NCBI GenBank assembly: GCA_014650015.1
Contig: BMUD01000006.1
Location: 1-64,000, forward strand
Source: Streptomyces griseoloalbus
GTDB taxonomy: Bacteria; Actinomycetota; Actinomycetes; Streptomycetales; Streptomycetaceae
Reading direction: 5' to 3'
DNA length: 64,000 nucleotides
Shown here: positions 32,720 through 41,436 of the stretch, in pieces
Position numbering within the stretch: the stretch's first letter is position 1
How the letters are laid out: each line of letters opens with the position of its first letter
The notes under the pieces: model-generated
Seen by the model: the letters and a program-made list of their open reading frames with translations, nothing else
The model's database searches: none
What the model was told of the DNA's origin: nothing
Translations under genes and position numbers: made by a program

Positions 32720-33274
32720 ATGGACAGCCATGGGCAGTACGAGCAGCGGGTCGTGTGGGCCGTCGTCGGCACCGGCATCGGCCCGTTGCTGCTGGCCGCG
32801 ACCCGTGAGGGTCTGGTCAACGTCGTGTTCCACGCCACGGACGAGGTGCGCGACAGCGCGCTGGACCGGCTGGCGTCCCGGCTCGGCACCGATCCCGTCG
32901 AGGAGCCCGGCTCCCCGCTGCTGGCCGAGGCGATACGTCAGGTCGAGGCGTACTTCGCGGGCCGGCGGCAGGCGTTCGACCTGCCGCTGGACTGGTCGCT
33001 GATCGCCGGTTTCCACCGTGAGGTTCTGCGGGAGCTGGCCGTCGGCGTGCCGTTCGGGACGGTCGTGGGGTACGGGGATCTGGCCGGCCGGGTCGGTCAG
33101 CCCGGTGCCGCCCAGGCGGTGGGTATGGCGATGGGCGCCAATCCGCTGCCGGTGGTCGTGCCGTGCCACCGGGTGGTGGAGAGCGGCGGCGGCATCGGCG
33201 GGTTCGGCGGCGGGCTGGAGACCAAGAGGCGACTGCTCGCGCTGGAGGGTGTGCTGCCCGAGCCGCTGTTCTGA
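32720..33274 (+). CDS. ogt: methylated-DNA--protein-cysteine methyltransferase
   Basis: A suicide repair enzyme that moves an alkyl group from O6-alkylguanine in DNA to its own cysteine. The 184-residue product has the C-terminal active-site domain intact: VPFGTVVGYGDLAGRVG, the recognition helix AAQAVGMAMGANPLPVVVPCHRVV with the acceptor Cys in PCHR, and GGGLETKRRLLALEG. The N-terminal domain is of the Ogt/AdaB kind without the Ada zinc finger. I took the ATG at 32720; the upstream frame begins at 32690 but lacks support. Confidence 0.94.
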   Translation: MDSHGQYEQRVVWAVVGTGIGPLLLAATREGLVNVVFHATDEVRDSALDRLASRLGTDPVEEPGSPLLAEAIRQVEAYFAGRRQAFDLPLDWSLIAGFHREVLRELAVGVPFGTVVGYGDLAGRVGQPGAAQAVGMAMGANPLPVVVPCHRVVESGGGIGGFGGGLETKRRLLALEGVLPEPLF

Positions 33275-33369
33275 CGGCTCGGGCACTCCGGCACTGCGGC
33301 GCGCCGTCCAGACGGATCGGGACGGCGGCGGTGGGTCCCTCGCCGCGAACAGCCTCCAGGCGCCATCGG

Positions 33370-33798
33370 TCAGTCGTAGTGCCGCGCCTCGAACACGTTG
33401 CCGTCCGGGTCGCGGAAGTAGAAGCTGCGCTTGGCCGGGCCGCGCGCGCCGAAGGAGTCGTGCGAGAGGTCCGTCACGGGTACGGAGCGCTCCTCGAGGC
33501 GGCTGCGGAGGGCGTCGAAGTCGTCGGCCGGCAGGGACAGGCAGACATGGTTGACGGGGTGGCCCGAGCTCTCGGCGGCGCCGGGAAGCATCGTCATGCG
33601 GTCCGCCCTGGCCACCGGCATGAGGTCGAGGATGGTCTCCTGGTTGACGCGCACCGAGGGGAAGGGCGCCTCACCCACGGAGAAGTCGGTGAGCCTGACG
33701 GGCTCCAGGCCCACGGCCTTCTCGTAGAAGCCGGCGGCGGCGATGGGATCACGCACCCACAGGACGACGTGGTCGAGCCGAGTCGTGTTGTCCGTCAT
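33370..33798 (-). CDS. VOC-superfamily (glyoxalase/dioxygenase-fold) protein
   Basis: A 142-residue vicinal-oxygen-chelate protein with two beta-alpha-beta-beta-beta modules. Metal-ligand positions are seen as RLDHVVLWVRDP (His), GHPVNHVCLSLPADD (His) and FYFRDPDGNVFEARHY (Glu). The type resembles lactoylglutathione-lyase or antibiotic-resistance relatives, but no substrate can be named. It is divergent from psuG, with starts 100 bp apart. Confidence 0.85.
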   Translation of the reverse strand: MTDNTTRLDHVVLWVRDPIAAAGFYEKAVGLEPVRLTDFSVGEAPFPSVRVNQETILDLMPVARADRMTMLPGAAESSGHPVNHVCLSLPADDFDALRSRLEERSVPVTDLSHDSFGARGPAKRSFYFRDPDGNVFEARHYD

Positions 33799-33898
33799 AT
33801 CTGCCAGCCTCCGTGATGTCCGTGACAGCGCGCAAGGGTTTGGCCCGGCGCGCGGGCCGCCAGAGATGAGGGAGTACCGGCAGACAGGAGGCAGGCGC

Positions 33899-34810
33899 GT
33901 GGTGCTCATGGTGTCCGAAGAGGTACGGGAGGCGATCTTCGCGCGTCGGCCGGTGGTGGCCCTGGAGTCCACGATCATCGCGCACGGGCTGCCCCGGCCC
34001 CGCAATCTACAGGTGGCGCTGGAGCTGGAGGCGGCCGTACGGCAGGAGGGCGCGGTGCCGGCGACGATCGCCGTCTTGGACGGGCGGCCCCGGGTCGGCC
34101 TGGACAAGGAGGAGCTGGAGCGGGTCGCCAACGAGGACGGTATCCGCAAGCTGGGCCACCGTGATCTGCCGCTCGCGGTGGCCACCGGGGCGAGCGGGGC
34201 GACCACGGTGTCGGCCACCGCCCTGCTGGCGGCGCTCGCGGGCGTGCGCGTGTTCGCCACCGGGGGGCTCGGCGGGGTGCACCGGGAGTGGACGGTGACC
34301 CAGGACGAGTCGGCCGACCTGGGTCTGCTGGCGCGTACGCGGATCACCGTGGTGTGCGCGGGGGTGAAGTCGATCCTGGATGTGCCGGCGACCTTGCAGC
34401 GGCTGGAGACGCTGGGGGTCGCGGTCGCCGGGTACGGCACGGATCGCTTCCCCGGCTTCTATCTGTCCGACTCGGGGCATCCCGTGGACTGGCGGCTCGA
34501 CACTCCGGGGCAGGTGGCGGACGTGATGCGGACGCAGGACGCGCTCGGCGGGCCGGAGTCGGCGCTGATCGTGGCCAACCCGGTCCGCGAGGAGGAGCAG
34601 CTGGACCCGGGGGTGCACGCGCGGGTGCTCGACGAGGCGCTGCACGCGTGCGAGGCGGAGGGCGTCAGCGGTCAGGGGGTCACCCCCTTCCTGCTCGATT
34701 ATCTGGTCCGCCACACCGACGGCGCCTCCCTCGCCGCGAACCTGGCGGCGGTCCGGGGCAACGTACGCCTGGCGGCGCGCGTCGCGACGGCCTGGGCCGC
34801 CGGGGAATGA
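33899..34810 (+). CDS. psuG: pseudouridine-5'-phosphate glycosidase
   Basis: PsuG splits pseudouridine 5'-phosphate to uracil and ribose 5-phosphate, the second step of pseudouridine breakdown. The 303-residue protein matches the family throughout: VALESTIIAHGLPRPRNL, VGLDKEELERVA, GASGATTVSATALLAALAGV, FATGGLGGVHRE, VCAGVKSILDVPATLQRLETLGV and the C-terminal SANL-like ASLAANLAAVRGNVRLAARVA. I prefer GTG 33899 over ATG 33908 because AGGAGG lies at ideal spacing (7 nt) before it. Its stop overlaps the next start (ATGA), coupling it to the kinase. Confidence 0.93.
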   Translation: MVLMVSEEVREAIFARRPVVALESTIIAHGLPRPRNLQVALELEAAVRQEGAVPATIAVLDGRPRVGLDKEELERVANEDGIRKLGHRDLPLAVATGASGATTVSATALLAALAGVRVFATGGLGGVHREWTVTQDESADLGLLARTRITVVCAGVKSILDVPATLQRLETLGVAVAGYGTDRFPGFYLSDSGHPVDWRLDTPGQVADVMRTQDALGGPESALIVANPVREEEQLDPGVHARVLDEALHACEAEGVSGQGVTPFLLDYLVRHTDGASLAANLAAVRGNVRLAARVATAWAAGE

Positions 34811-35724
34811 CGGGGGCGGTGCGGGGCGGGGCGTTGTTGGTCGTCGGTGACGTCATCACGGATGTGGTCGCCCGGCACCGGAGGCCGCTCGCCCCGGGTA
34901 CGGACACGGCGGCGTCGATCAGGAGGGTGCCGGGTGGCGCGGGTGCCAATGTGGCCTGCTGGGCGGCCCGTTGGGGTGATGCCGAGGTGCGGCTCCTCGG
35001 ACGGGTGGGTTCGGACGCGGCGGCCTGGCACGAGCGGGAGCTGGCCGCCTGCGGGGTCCGCCCCCTGCTGGTCGTGGACGGCGAGACCCCCACGGGGACG
35101 GTGATCTGCCTGGTCGACGAGGGCGCGGCAGCCGAACGGACCTTTCTCACCGACAGCGGCGCGTCGCTGCGGTTCGACCCCGGTGACTGGTCGGACGCGT
35201 TGCTGGACGGTGTGGCGCGATTGCACCTGTCGGGCTACCTCCTGTTCACCGCACCGAGCCGGGCCTTCGTCGCGGTGGCGTTGAAGGCGGCCCGTGCGCG
35301 GGGGGTGCCGGTGAGTCTGGATCCGGCGTCGGCCGGGTTCCTCGTGGATCTGGGCATCGACCGGTTCCGGGCGCTCGTCGAAGGCGTGGACGTCCTGCTG
35401 CCCAGCCGTGACGAGGCCTGTCTGCTGACGGGGTCGTCCGATGCCGCCGATGCCGCGGCGCGGCTGAGCCGGCTCGTCCCGCTGGTGGTGGCCAAGCAGG
35501 GCGCGCAGGGCGCGCTGCTCGCGCGGTCCGGCGAGGTGTGTGCCCGTGTCCCCGCCGTACCCGCGACGCCACAGGACACGACGGGCGCCGGCGACGCGTT
35601 CACCGGCGCGTTCCTGGCCGCCCTGCTCGCGGGCGCCGGCCCGGAGCAGGCGGCGGAGGAGGGTTGCAGGGCGGGCGCACAAGCGGTGGAGAGCATAGGG
35701 GGACGCCCACCCGCACGGGCCTGA
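34807..35724 (+). CDS. psuK: PfkB-family kinase, probable pseudouridine kinase
   Basis: A 305-residue ribokinase-fold kinase with LLVVGDVITDVVARH, the GGAGANVACWAARWG glycine motif, SLDPASAGFL, VLLPSRDEACLLTG and the catalytic QDTTGAGDAFTGAFLA. On its own it could act on several nucleosides or sugars. The 4-bp overlap with psuG makes pseudouridine the obvious substrate: psuK would phosphorylate it, psuG would cleave it. The order psuG-psuK is used in many bacteria. No nucleoside transporter is adjacent. Confidence 0.85.
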   Translation: MTGAVRGGALLVVGDVITDVVARHRRPLAPGTDTAASIRRVPGGAGANVACWAARWGDAEVRLLGRVGSDAAAWHERELAACGVRPLLVVDGETPTGTVICLVDEGAAAERTFLTDSGASLRFDPGDWSDALLDGVARLHLSGYLLFTAPSRAFVAVALKAARARGVPVSLDPASAGFLVDLGIDRFRALVEGVDVLLPSRDEACLLTGSSDAADAAARLSRLVPLVVAKQGAQGALLARSGEVCARVPAVPATPQDTTGAGDAFTGAFLAALLAGAGPEQAAEEGCRAGAQAVESIGGRPPARA

Positions 35725-35887
35725 CGAACGGACATCACACCGGGTGAACTCCCCTTGTCCACAGGCGGGAACCGAGCGGAATAGTCGGTTCCCACAGGCT
35801 CGCGCACGCCGCGTCCAGGACTGGCAGACTGGCGCGCCAAGGCCGGGAAACAGGTACGGCGCGGGGGAACCACGCAAGGAGAGCCAG

Positions 35888-37015
35888 ATGTCCATGGCAG
35901 GGAATCTGCGGAAGGTCACGAGTCTGGGGAAGGTCGGCGGACTGCGCCGGGTGGCCCGGCTGGCCCGGCGGCGCCCCCGCGTGGATCTGAGTCACCCCGC
36001 CCGGTCTCCGCTGGGCTCCTCGGTGGTCAACTGCGTGACGTACCGGGACGGTCACCGCATCGCCGCGCGCGGGGATCTGATGGACGCCGTGAAGCAGGTG
36101 CGCAAGAGCGGGGAGGGGTTCGTCTGGCTGGGCCTGCATGAACCGACGGACCAGGAGTTCGCCGGCATCGCCGGACTGTTCGACCTGCATCCGCTGGCGG
36201 TCGAGGACGCCGTCGAGGCCCACCAGCGGCCCAAGCTGGAGCGGTACGGGGAGACGCTGTTCGCCGTGTTCAAGACGGTCTGCTACGTCGAGCACGAGGA
36301 GCTCACCGCCACCAGCGAGGTGGTGGACACCGGCGAGATCATGGTGTTCCTGGGAGAGGATTTCGTGATCACCGTGCGGCACGGACGGCACGGCTCGCTG
36401 GGACCGTTGCGCGAGGGGCTGGAGTCCGATCCCGAGCAGCTGGCCAAGGGCCCGTCCGCGGTGCTGCACGCGATCGCGGACCATGTCGTCGACGACTATC
36501 TGACCGTCATCGACTCGGTCCAGGAGGACATGGACCAGGTCGAGACGGATGTGTTCGCGGAGCACGGCGCCCGGGTCGACCCGGGCCGCATCTACCAGCT
36601 CAAGCGGGAACTCCTGGAACTGAAGCGGGCGGTGGTGCCGCTCGGCCGGCCGCTGGAGGAGCTCGCCATACGGCCGATCCGGGTGGTCGCCCCGGAGATA
36701 CAGGCGTACTTCCGCGACGTCTCCGACCATCTGCAGCGGGCGAAGGAGCAGATAGCGGCCTTCGACGAACTGCTCAACTCCATCCTCCAGGCCCACCTCG
36801 CGCAGGTCACGGTGGCGCAGAATGAGGACATGCGCAAGATCACCGCATGGGCGGCGATCGTCGCGGTGCCGACGATGGTCTGCGGGATGTACGGCATGAA
36901 CTTCGACCACATGCCCGAGCTGCACTGGCGGTACGGCTACGGCATGGTCATCGGGGTGATATCCGTGGCCTGCCTGCTGCTGTACCGGGCGTTCCGGCGC
37001 ACGCGCTGGCTCTGA
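35888..37015 (+). CDS. corA: CorA-family magnesium/cobalt transporter
   Basis: A 375-residue divalent-cation channel. A basic N-terminal stretch of about 30 residues precedes the cytoplasmic funnel domain (FVWLGLHEPTDQEF; FDLHPLAVEDAVEAHQRPKLERYG; LFAVFKTVCY). The long stalk helix leads into two C-terminal membrane helices separated by the signature loop YGMNF (in TMVCGMYGMNFDHMPEL). The basic end RRTRWL stays in the cytoplasm. ATG 35888 has AAGGAGAG upstream. It is convergent with the CBS gene, 28 bp away. Confidence 0.95.
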   Translation: MSMAGNLRKVTSLGKVGGLRRVARLARRRPRVDLSHPARSPLGSSVVNCVTYRDGHRIAARGDLMDAVKQVRKSGEGFVWLGLHEPTDQEFAGIAGLFDLHPLAVEDAVEAHQRPKLERYGETLFAVFKTVCYVEHEELTATSEVVDTGEIMVFLGEDFVITVRHGRHGSLGPLREGLESDPEQLAKGPSAVLHAIADHVVDDYLTVIDSVQEDMDQVETDVFAEHGARVDPGRIYQLKRELLELKRAVVPLGRPLEELAIRPIRVVAPEIQAYFRDVSDHLQRAKEQIAAFDELLNSILQAHLAQVTVAQNEDMRKITAWAAIVAVPTMVCGMYGMNFDHMPELHWRYGYGMVIGVISVACLLLYRAFRRTRWL

Positions 37016-37043
37016 GACCCGCCCCGGTGCGGCGGCCCGGGGG

Positions 37044-37472
37044 TCAACCCGTGGTGGTCCTGGCGTAGACGTTCTCGGCCCAGGTGGCGATCTGGCCCTC
37101 GGTCAGGTGCCGGGCGAGATCGGCCTCGCTGATCATGCCGACGAGGCGCTTGCCGTCGATGACGGGCAGCCTGCGGATCTGGTGGGTCTGCATCTCCTGG
37201 AGCACCTCGCCGATGTCGGCGTCCGCCTCGATCCACCGCGGGGTGCCCTTGGCCATCTCACCGGCGGTGACCCGGGCCGGATCGCCCCCCATCGCGACGC
37301 AGCCGACGACGATGTCCCGGTCGGTGAGGATGCCGCACAGCCGCTCGTCCTCGTCGCTGATGGGCAGCGCGCCGACGTTCAGCTCGCGCATCAACTGCGC
37401 GGCGCGATCGAGGGTCTGGTGAGCGGGAATCCACTGGGCGCCGCGGTGCATGATGTCTCCGGCGGTGGTCAT
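37044..37472 (-). CDS. CBS-domain pair protein
   Basis: A 142-residue protein made only of two CBS motifs (Bateman module): TTAGDIMHRGAQWI...LCGILTDRDIVVGCVA and TAGEMAKGTPRWIE...RLVGMISEADLARHL. Such modules bind adenosine nucleotides or NAD and regulate partners in trans. Stand-alone copies are common in Streptomyces, and several are linked to dormancy or stress. The start ATG at 37472 has GGGAGG upstream. The partner is unknown. Confidence 0.92.
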   Translation of the reverse strand: MTTAGDIMHRGAQWIPAHQTLDRAAQLMRELNVGALPISDEDERLCGILTDRDIVVGCVAMGGDPARVTAGEMAKGTPRWIEADADIGEVLQEMQTHQIRRLPVIDGKRLVGMISEADLARHLTEGQIATWAENVYARTTTG

Positions 37473-37614
37473 GAGGTACCTCCCGGTGCCGGACGGCCGG
37501 CGCGGCGCGGGGCGCTCCGCGAGTCCCGGCGCTCTTCATTCTCGCCGTACCAACCGCGGACGGCACACGGAGGGCGGCTCGCTCCGCGAACCCCCTCGCG
37601 CCGCCCCGTCGGTC

Positions 37615-38247
37615 TCAGCCGTGCCACGCCGGATGGCGGGGGTCGTCGGCCCGCACCAGCACGTCGGCGGTGCCGGCCGGGTCGGTCTCCTGTTCGTAGC
37701 GCGCGAAGGCAGGGAGGGTCCAGTGCTCGGCCTCGGGGGTACGGCGGCGCAGGGCACCCGGGGAGAGGAGGACATGGACGCTCAGATCGAAGGGGAACCA
37801 GTGCCGCAGAAGGAATGGTCCGTGCAGGAGCAGCACGCCACCGGGCGGGAGTTCGACGTAGGGGCTGCGGGTGGCGCGGTCGGTGACGGGGTCCCACAGG
37901 TCGGGCAGGACCCGTCCGCCGCCGCCGGGTTCGAGAGGGCCGAACACCTCGCGCCAGAGGGCTCCGGTGTCGTACCAGCCGCCGTAGTAGGACTCCACGT
38001 CCCGGTGGCCGTATTCGAGCCGGACCGAGGCGGGCCGCAGGAAGCCCTCGGTGCCCACGACCAGGGAGGGGCGACCGCGTATGCGCAGCGCCTCGGCGAC
38101 ACGCTCGGCGAGGTCTCCCGGACGGGCGGCCGGGGCGCCGTCGAGGGCGACCCGGGGCCAGGGGCCGCCGTCGGCCGTGTTCAGCTCCAGCAGGCGTTCG
38201 GCGAGGAGGTCGCCGAGCCGGTCCCAGGTGATCGCTTCGAGTCGCAC
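37615..38247 (-). CDS. uridine-kinase-like protein with altered P-loop
   Basis: A 210-residue protein of the uridine kinase/P-loop type as seen in Streptomyces. The place of the Walker A is WPRVALDGAPAARPGDLAERV, which keeps the strand-loop-helix layout but lacks the GKS/T lysine. Later parts resemble the family: LVVGTEGFLRPASVRLEYG, DVESYYGGWYDTGAL, and LLHGPFLLRHWFPFDLSVHV as the Walker-B-side strand. It may therefore bind nucleosides without normal catalysis, or use another Lys. I chose GTG 38247. The frame stays open upstream through the 9-bp repeat to an ATG at 38382 that sits exactly on the repeat edge, which would add a (Arg-Ser/Pro-Glu)n arm; neither start has a good ribosome-binding site. 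Confidence 0.65.
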   Translation of the reverse strand: MRLEAITWDRLGDLLAERLLELNTADGGPWPRVALDGAPAARPGDLAERVAEALRIRGRPSLVVGTEGFLRPASVRLEYGHRDVESYYGGWYDTGALWREVFGPLEPGGGGRVLPDLWDPVTDRATRSPYVELPPGGVLLLHGPFLLRHWFPFDLSVHVLLSPGALRRRTPEAEHWTLPAFARYEQETDPAGTADVLVRADDPRHPAWHG

Positions 38248-38273
38248 ACGGCCATGATGCGTCAGCGGCCGGT

Positions 38274-38381
38274 CCGGTCGCTCCGATCGCTCGGATCGCT
38301 CGGATCGCTCAGGTCGCTCAGGTCGCTCAGGTCGCTCAGGTCGCTCAGGTCGCTCGGATCGCTCGGATCGCTCGGATCGCA
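38274..38381. repeat. 9-bp tandem repeat, 12 units
   Basis: Twelve units of the form (CGG/CAG)(A/G)TCGCT run without a break, with an ABBBCCCCCBBB-like arrangement: the five central copies are CAGGTCGCT and the flanking ones CGGATCGCT. On the minus strand, in the frame of the uridine-kinase-like gene, each unit reads Arg-Ser-Glu or Arg-Pro-Glu. The remaining gene-free part up to 38747 shows no repeat and no gene I can support. Confidence 0.9.
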
Positions 38382-38747
38382 TGGTCCTACGCGGTCCGGT
38401 GCCCGGCGGCCGGCACGTGGCCCGCGTCGCGTCGCGGGGAAGCAATCATGTACGGCACCCCGCTCAGCTCCCCCTTCGTTCCGCGGGTTTGTCGTCCATG
38501 GGCCGCTCAGAGAACGGCACCGCGCCGGTTGCCGTCGTGGCAGGCGCGCACCGCCCTGACAACCCGCCCCGGCAGCCCGCCCTGGACGCTCGCATGGGCC
38601 CGCGCCGCTCGGCCATGGCCGGGCGGCGCTTCCCGGAAAGCGCTGTCCGGGCACTCTGCGAGCACGGCTGAGCGGACGTATCGTGGCCGCAGGAGTGCCG
38701 CCCCGACGACGCACGGCCTGTCACCCGCGCACGCAAGGAAGACGGCC

Positions 38748-40238
38748 ATGGCCGATCCCAAGGGTTTTCTGACCACGCCCCGCCAGGAGTGGCCCCGCAG
38801 GCCCGTGGCGGAACGGGTCCACGACTGGAACGAGGTCCAGGTCCCCGGGGCGCTGCTGCCCATCGTCGGCCCACAGGCCGACCGCTGCATGGACTGCGGT
38901 GTCCCCTTCTGCCACGAGGCCTGCCCGCTGGGCAATCTGATCCCCGAGTGGAACGACCTGGTGTCCCGGGAGGACTGGCGGGCGGCGGCGGACCGGCTGC
39001 ACGCCACCAACAACTTCCCCGAGTTCACCGGCCGCTTGTGCCCGGCACCCTGCGAGGCGGGCTGTGTGCTCGCCATCAATCAGCCAGCGGTCACCATCAA
39101 GAACGTCGAGTGCGCGATCGCCGACCGTGCCTGGGAGCAGGGCTTCGCGCCGCCGGCCCCGCCGGACCGGCTCTCCGGCCGGACGGTCGCGGTCATCGGT
39201 TCGGGCCCCACGGGACTGGCCGCGGCCCAGCAGCTGACCCGGGCCGGTCACACGGTCGCCGTGTACGAGCGGGACGACCGGATCGGCGGGCTGATGCGGT
39301 ACGGCATCCCCGAGTTCAAGATGGAGAAGCGTCATCTGGAACGGCGCGTGGAGCAGATGCGGGCCGAGGGGACGAAGTTCCGTACGTCCACGACGGTCGG
39401 GCGCGATGTGGAAGCGGCCGAGCTGCGGACCCGCTACGACGCCGTGGTGATCGCCACGGGGGCGACGGCGTGGCGCGAGCTGACCGTTCCGGGCAGGGGA
39501 CTCACCGGTATTCACCAGGCGATGGAGTATCTGCCGCTGGCCAACCGGGTGTGCGAGGGGGATCTGGAGTCGTCGCCGCTGTCCGCGGCGGGCAGGCACG
39601 TCGTCATCGTCGGGGGCGGTGACACGGGCGCCGACTGTCTGGGCACGGCCGTGCGCGAGGGAGCGGCGTCGGTCACCCAGCTCGACATCTACGGCCGGCC
39701 GGGCGCCGAGCGCGACGAGGACGCGGAACCCTGGCCGACGTATCCGAAGCTGTACCGGCTGTCCGCCGCGCACGAGGAGGCCCGCGATCTGCGGACGGCG
39801 CCGGCGGCGGACGCGGACGCCCGGCTGTTCGCGGCATCCACGCTGCGCTTCACCGGCGACGCGGACGGGCAGGTGCGCTCACTGCACCTGGTCGAGGTGG
39901 ACGCGGGCCGCCGCCCCGTGCCGGGCACCGAGCGGACGCTGCCCGCCGATCTCGTCCTGCTCGCGCTCGGCTTCTCGGGGCCCGACCAGGGGGACGGGCT
40001 CATCGCCCAGCTGGGGCTGGAGCTGGAGCCCCGCGGCACGATCGCCCGGGACGCGGGCTTCGCCACGAACGCGCCGGGCGTCTTCGCGGCCGGGGACGCC
40101 GCCCGCGGGCAGTCGCTGATCGTGTGGGCCATCGCGGAGGGCCGCGCGGTGGCGGCAGCGGTCGACCGCCATCTGACCGACGGCACCACACGTCTCCCTG
40201 CCCCGATCCGCCCATACGACCGACCGATGACGGCGTGA
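38748..40238 (+). CDS. gltD: glutamate synthase small subunit (GltD-type), stand-alone
   Basis: A 496-residue FAD/NADPH oxidoreductase of the GltD family, which passes electrons from NADPH to the large GltB subunit. The N-terminal [4Fe-4S] cysteines are intact (RCMDCGVPFCHEACPLGNLIPEWN and LCPAPCEAGC). The two nucleotide-binding motifs follow: VIGSGPTGLAAAQQL for FAD and VIVGGGDTGADCLGTA for NADPH, then VFAAGDAARGQSLIVWAI near the end. ATG 38748 has AAGGAAG upstream. No gltB is present on either side in the window, so it may serve a distant GltB or another acceptor. Confidence 0.92.
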   Translation: MADPKGFLTTPRQEWPRRPVAERVHDWNEVQVPGALLPIVGPQADRCMDCGVPFCHEACPLGNLIPEWNDLVSREDWRAAADRLHATNNFPEFTGRLCPAPCEAGCVLAINQPAVTIKNVECAIADRAWEQGFAPPAPPDRLSGRTVAVIGSGPTGLAAAQQLTRAGHTVAVYERDDRIGGLMRYGIPEFKMEKRHLERRVEQMRAEGTKFRTSTTVGRDVEAAELRTRYDAVVIATGATAWRELTVPGRGLTGIHQAMEYLPLANRVCEGDLESSPLSAAGRHVVIVGGGDTGADCLGTAVREGAASVTQLDIYGRPGAERDEDAEPWPTYPKLYRLSAAHEEARDLRTAPAADADARLFAASTLRFTGDADGQVRSLHLVEVDAGRRPVPGTERTLPADLVLLALGFSGPDQGDGLIAQLGLELEPRGTIARDAGFATNAPGVFAAGDAARGQSLIVWAIAEGRAVAAAVDRHLTDGTTRLPAPIRPYDRPMTA

Positions 40239-40281
40239 CCCGCCCCGTACGGTGGTGACGCGCCGCGGCGCTGTCCGTCGG

Positions 40282-40416
40282 GTGGGCGGGAGCCCGGTGC
40301 TTGCGGGGGCGCCCCGCTGTACCGCCGGCCGGTCGGTGGGCAGCCGCGGCGCTTGCGGGGTGCCGGCAGCGAGTGGGCCGGGAGGTGTTCGCGCAGCCCG
40401 GCGCTTACGGGGTGCC
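40282..40416. repeat. three degenerate copies of a GGCGCTTGCGGGGTGCC-type element
   Basis: Between gltD and the methyltransferase gene, similar words recur about every 50 bp: GTGCTTGCGGGGGCGCC, GGCGCTTGCGGGGTGCC and GGCGCTTACGGGGTGCC, each preceded by a GTGGGC- or GTGTTCGC-type word. No gene is supportable here on either strand. Confidence 0.55.
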
Positions 40417-40543
40417 ACCGCACCCGGCCGTGCCGCCCCGGGGGCACCTCCCAGGCCGTTCTCGCACGGGGGGAGGCACGGCTGCCCGCAGTCGGCGACG
40501 CCTACGGACCCGACGCACCCACCATCCGGAGGCGCACGCGCGA

Positions 40544-40576
40544 CGGCGGCCCGCCGTGTCGTACGGCGGGCCGCCG
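40544..40576. terminator. bidirectional terminator between gltD and methyltransferase
   Basis: CGGCGGCCCGCCGT (40544-40557) pairs perfectly with ACGGCGGGCCGCCG (40563-40576) around a 5-nt loop. The flanking genes are convergent. Confidence 0.75.
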
Positions 40577-40632
40577 GGGGCGGAGTGGTGCCGGAACGAA
40601 GGACCCGGGCGGGCCCCATTACTCCGCCGGGT

Positions 40633-41436
40633 TCACGGCTTGCGGGCCACCGCCCCGTAGCCCGGGATCACCCCGTCGTCCTGGCCCGGGATCGGCTCCC
40701 CCAGCTCCGGGCGCCACTGGTGGGGCACCTGCACGCCGGGATCGACCAGGTCGAGGCCGTCGAAGAAGCGGCTGAACTCCTCGCGGGAGCGCAGCGCCAG
40801 GGTGACGCCCGCGGCCTTGAGCTTCTCGGTGGCCGCCTTCGACTCCTCGGGCGTGAAGTCGGCCGTCGCGTGGGTGACGACCAGATGGCTGCCGGAGGGC
40901 AGCGCGTCCAGCAGCCGCCCGACCAGCTCGTGCGCGCCGTCCTCGTCGGAGACGAAGTGCAGCAGCGCGATGAGCGACAGCGCGACCGGCTCGGTGAAGT
41001 CGAGGATCTCCCGCGCCCCCTCCAGGATGGCGTCCGGTTCCCGCACGTCGGCCTGGAGGTATTCGGTCACCCCCTCGTCCGTACCGCGCAGCAGGGCCGC
41101 CGCGTGGGCCAGCACGATGGGGTCGTTGTCGCAGTACACGACGCGGGCGTCCGGCGCGATCGCCTGGGCCACCTGGTGCAGGTTGGGCTCGGTGGGGATG
41201 CCGGTGCCGATGTCGAGGAACTGACGTACGCCCTGGCCGGCCAGCCAGCGCGTGGTCCGCTGCATGAACGCGCGGTTCACGCGTGCCATCACCGGGACCC
41301 TCGGGTCGAGGGCCAGCATCTGCCGGCCCATGGCCTCGTCGACCGGGTAGTTGTCCTTGCCTCCGAGATACCAGTCGTACATCCGCGCGGGGTGCGGCCT
41401 GCTCGTGTCGATTTCCACGGGGTACTGCCCGGTCAT
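40633..41436 (-). CDS. SAM-dependent methyltransferase, DUF574 type
   Basis: A 267-residue member of a methyltransferase family expanded in Streptomyces. The family opening motif DTSRPHPARMYDWYLGGKDNYPVD is present, followed by the SAM site FLDIGTGIPTEPNLHQVAQ and VVYCDNDPIVLAHA, then YLQADVREPDAIL and the ALLHFVSDEDGAHELVGRLLDALPSGSHLV segment. Substrates of this family are largely unknown. I chose the ATG at 41436, with GGAG 6 nt ahead, over ATG 41448. Members are often found beside XRE/DUF397 loci, as here. Confidence 0.88.
   Translation of the reverse strand: MTGQYPVEIDTSRPHPARMYDWYLGGKDNYPVDEAMGRQMLALDPRVPVMARVNRAFMQRTTRWLAGQGVRQFLDIGTGIPTEPNLHQVAQAIAPDARVVYCDNDPIVLAHAAALLRGTDEGVTEYLQADVREPDAILEGAREILDFTEPVALSLIALLHFVSDEDGAHELVGRLLDALPSGSHLVVTHATADFTPEESKAATEKLKAAGVTLALRSREEFSRFFDGLDLVDPGVQVPHQWRPELGEPIPGQDDGVIPGYGAVARKP

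Noticed and set aside
38274-38381. Possible CRISPR array
   Set aside because: The 9-bp units are contiguous with no unique spacers, and no cas gene is near. The 26-, 21- and 20-bp arrays are also spacer-free.
38448-38747. Upstream extension of gltD
   Set aside because: The frame is open but carries no conserved residues, and the AAGGAAG site before ATG 38748 fixes the start.
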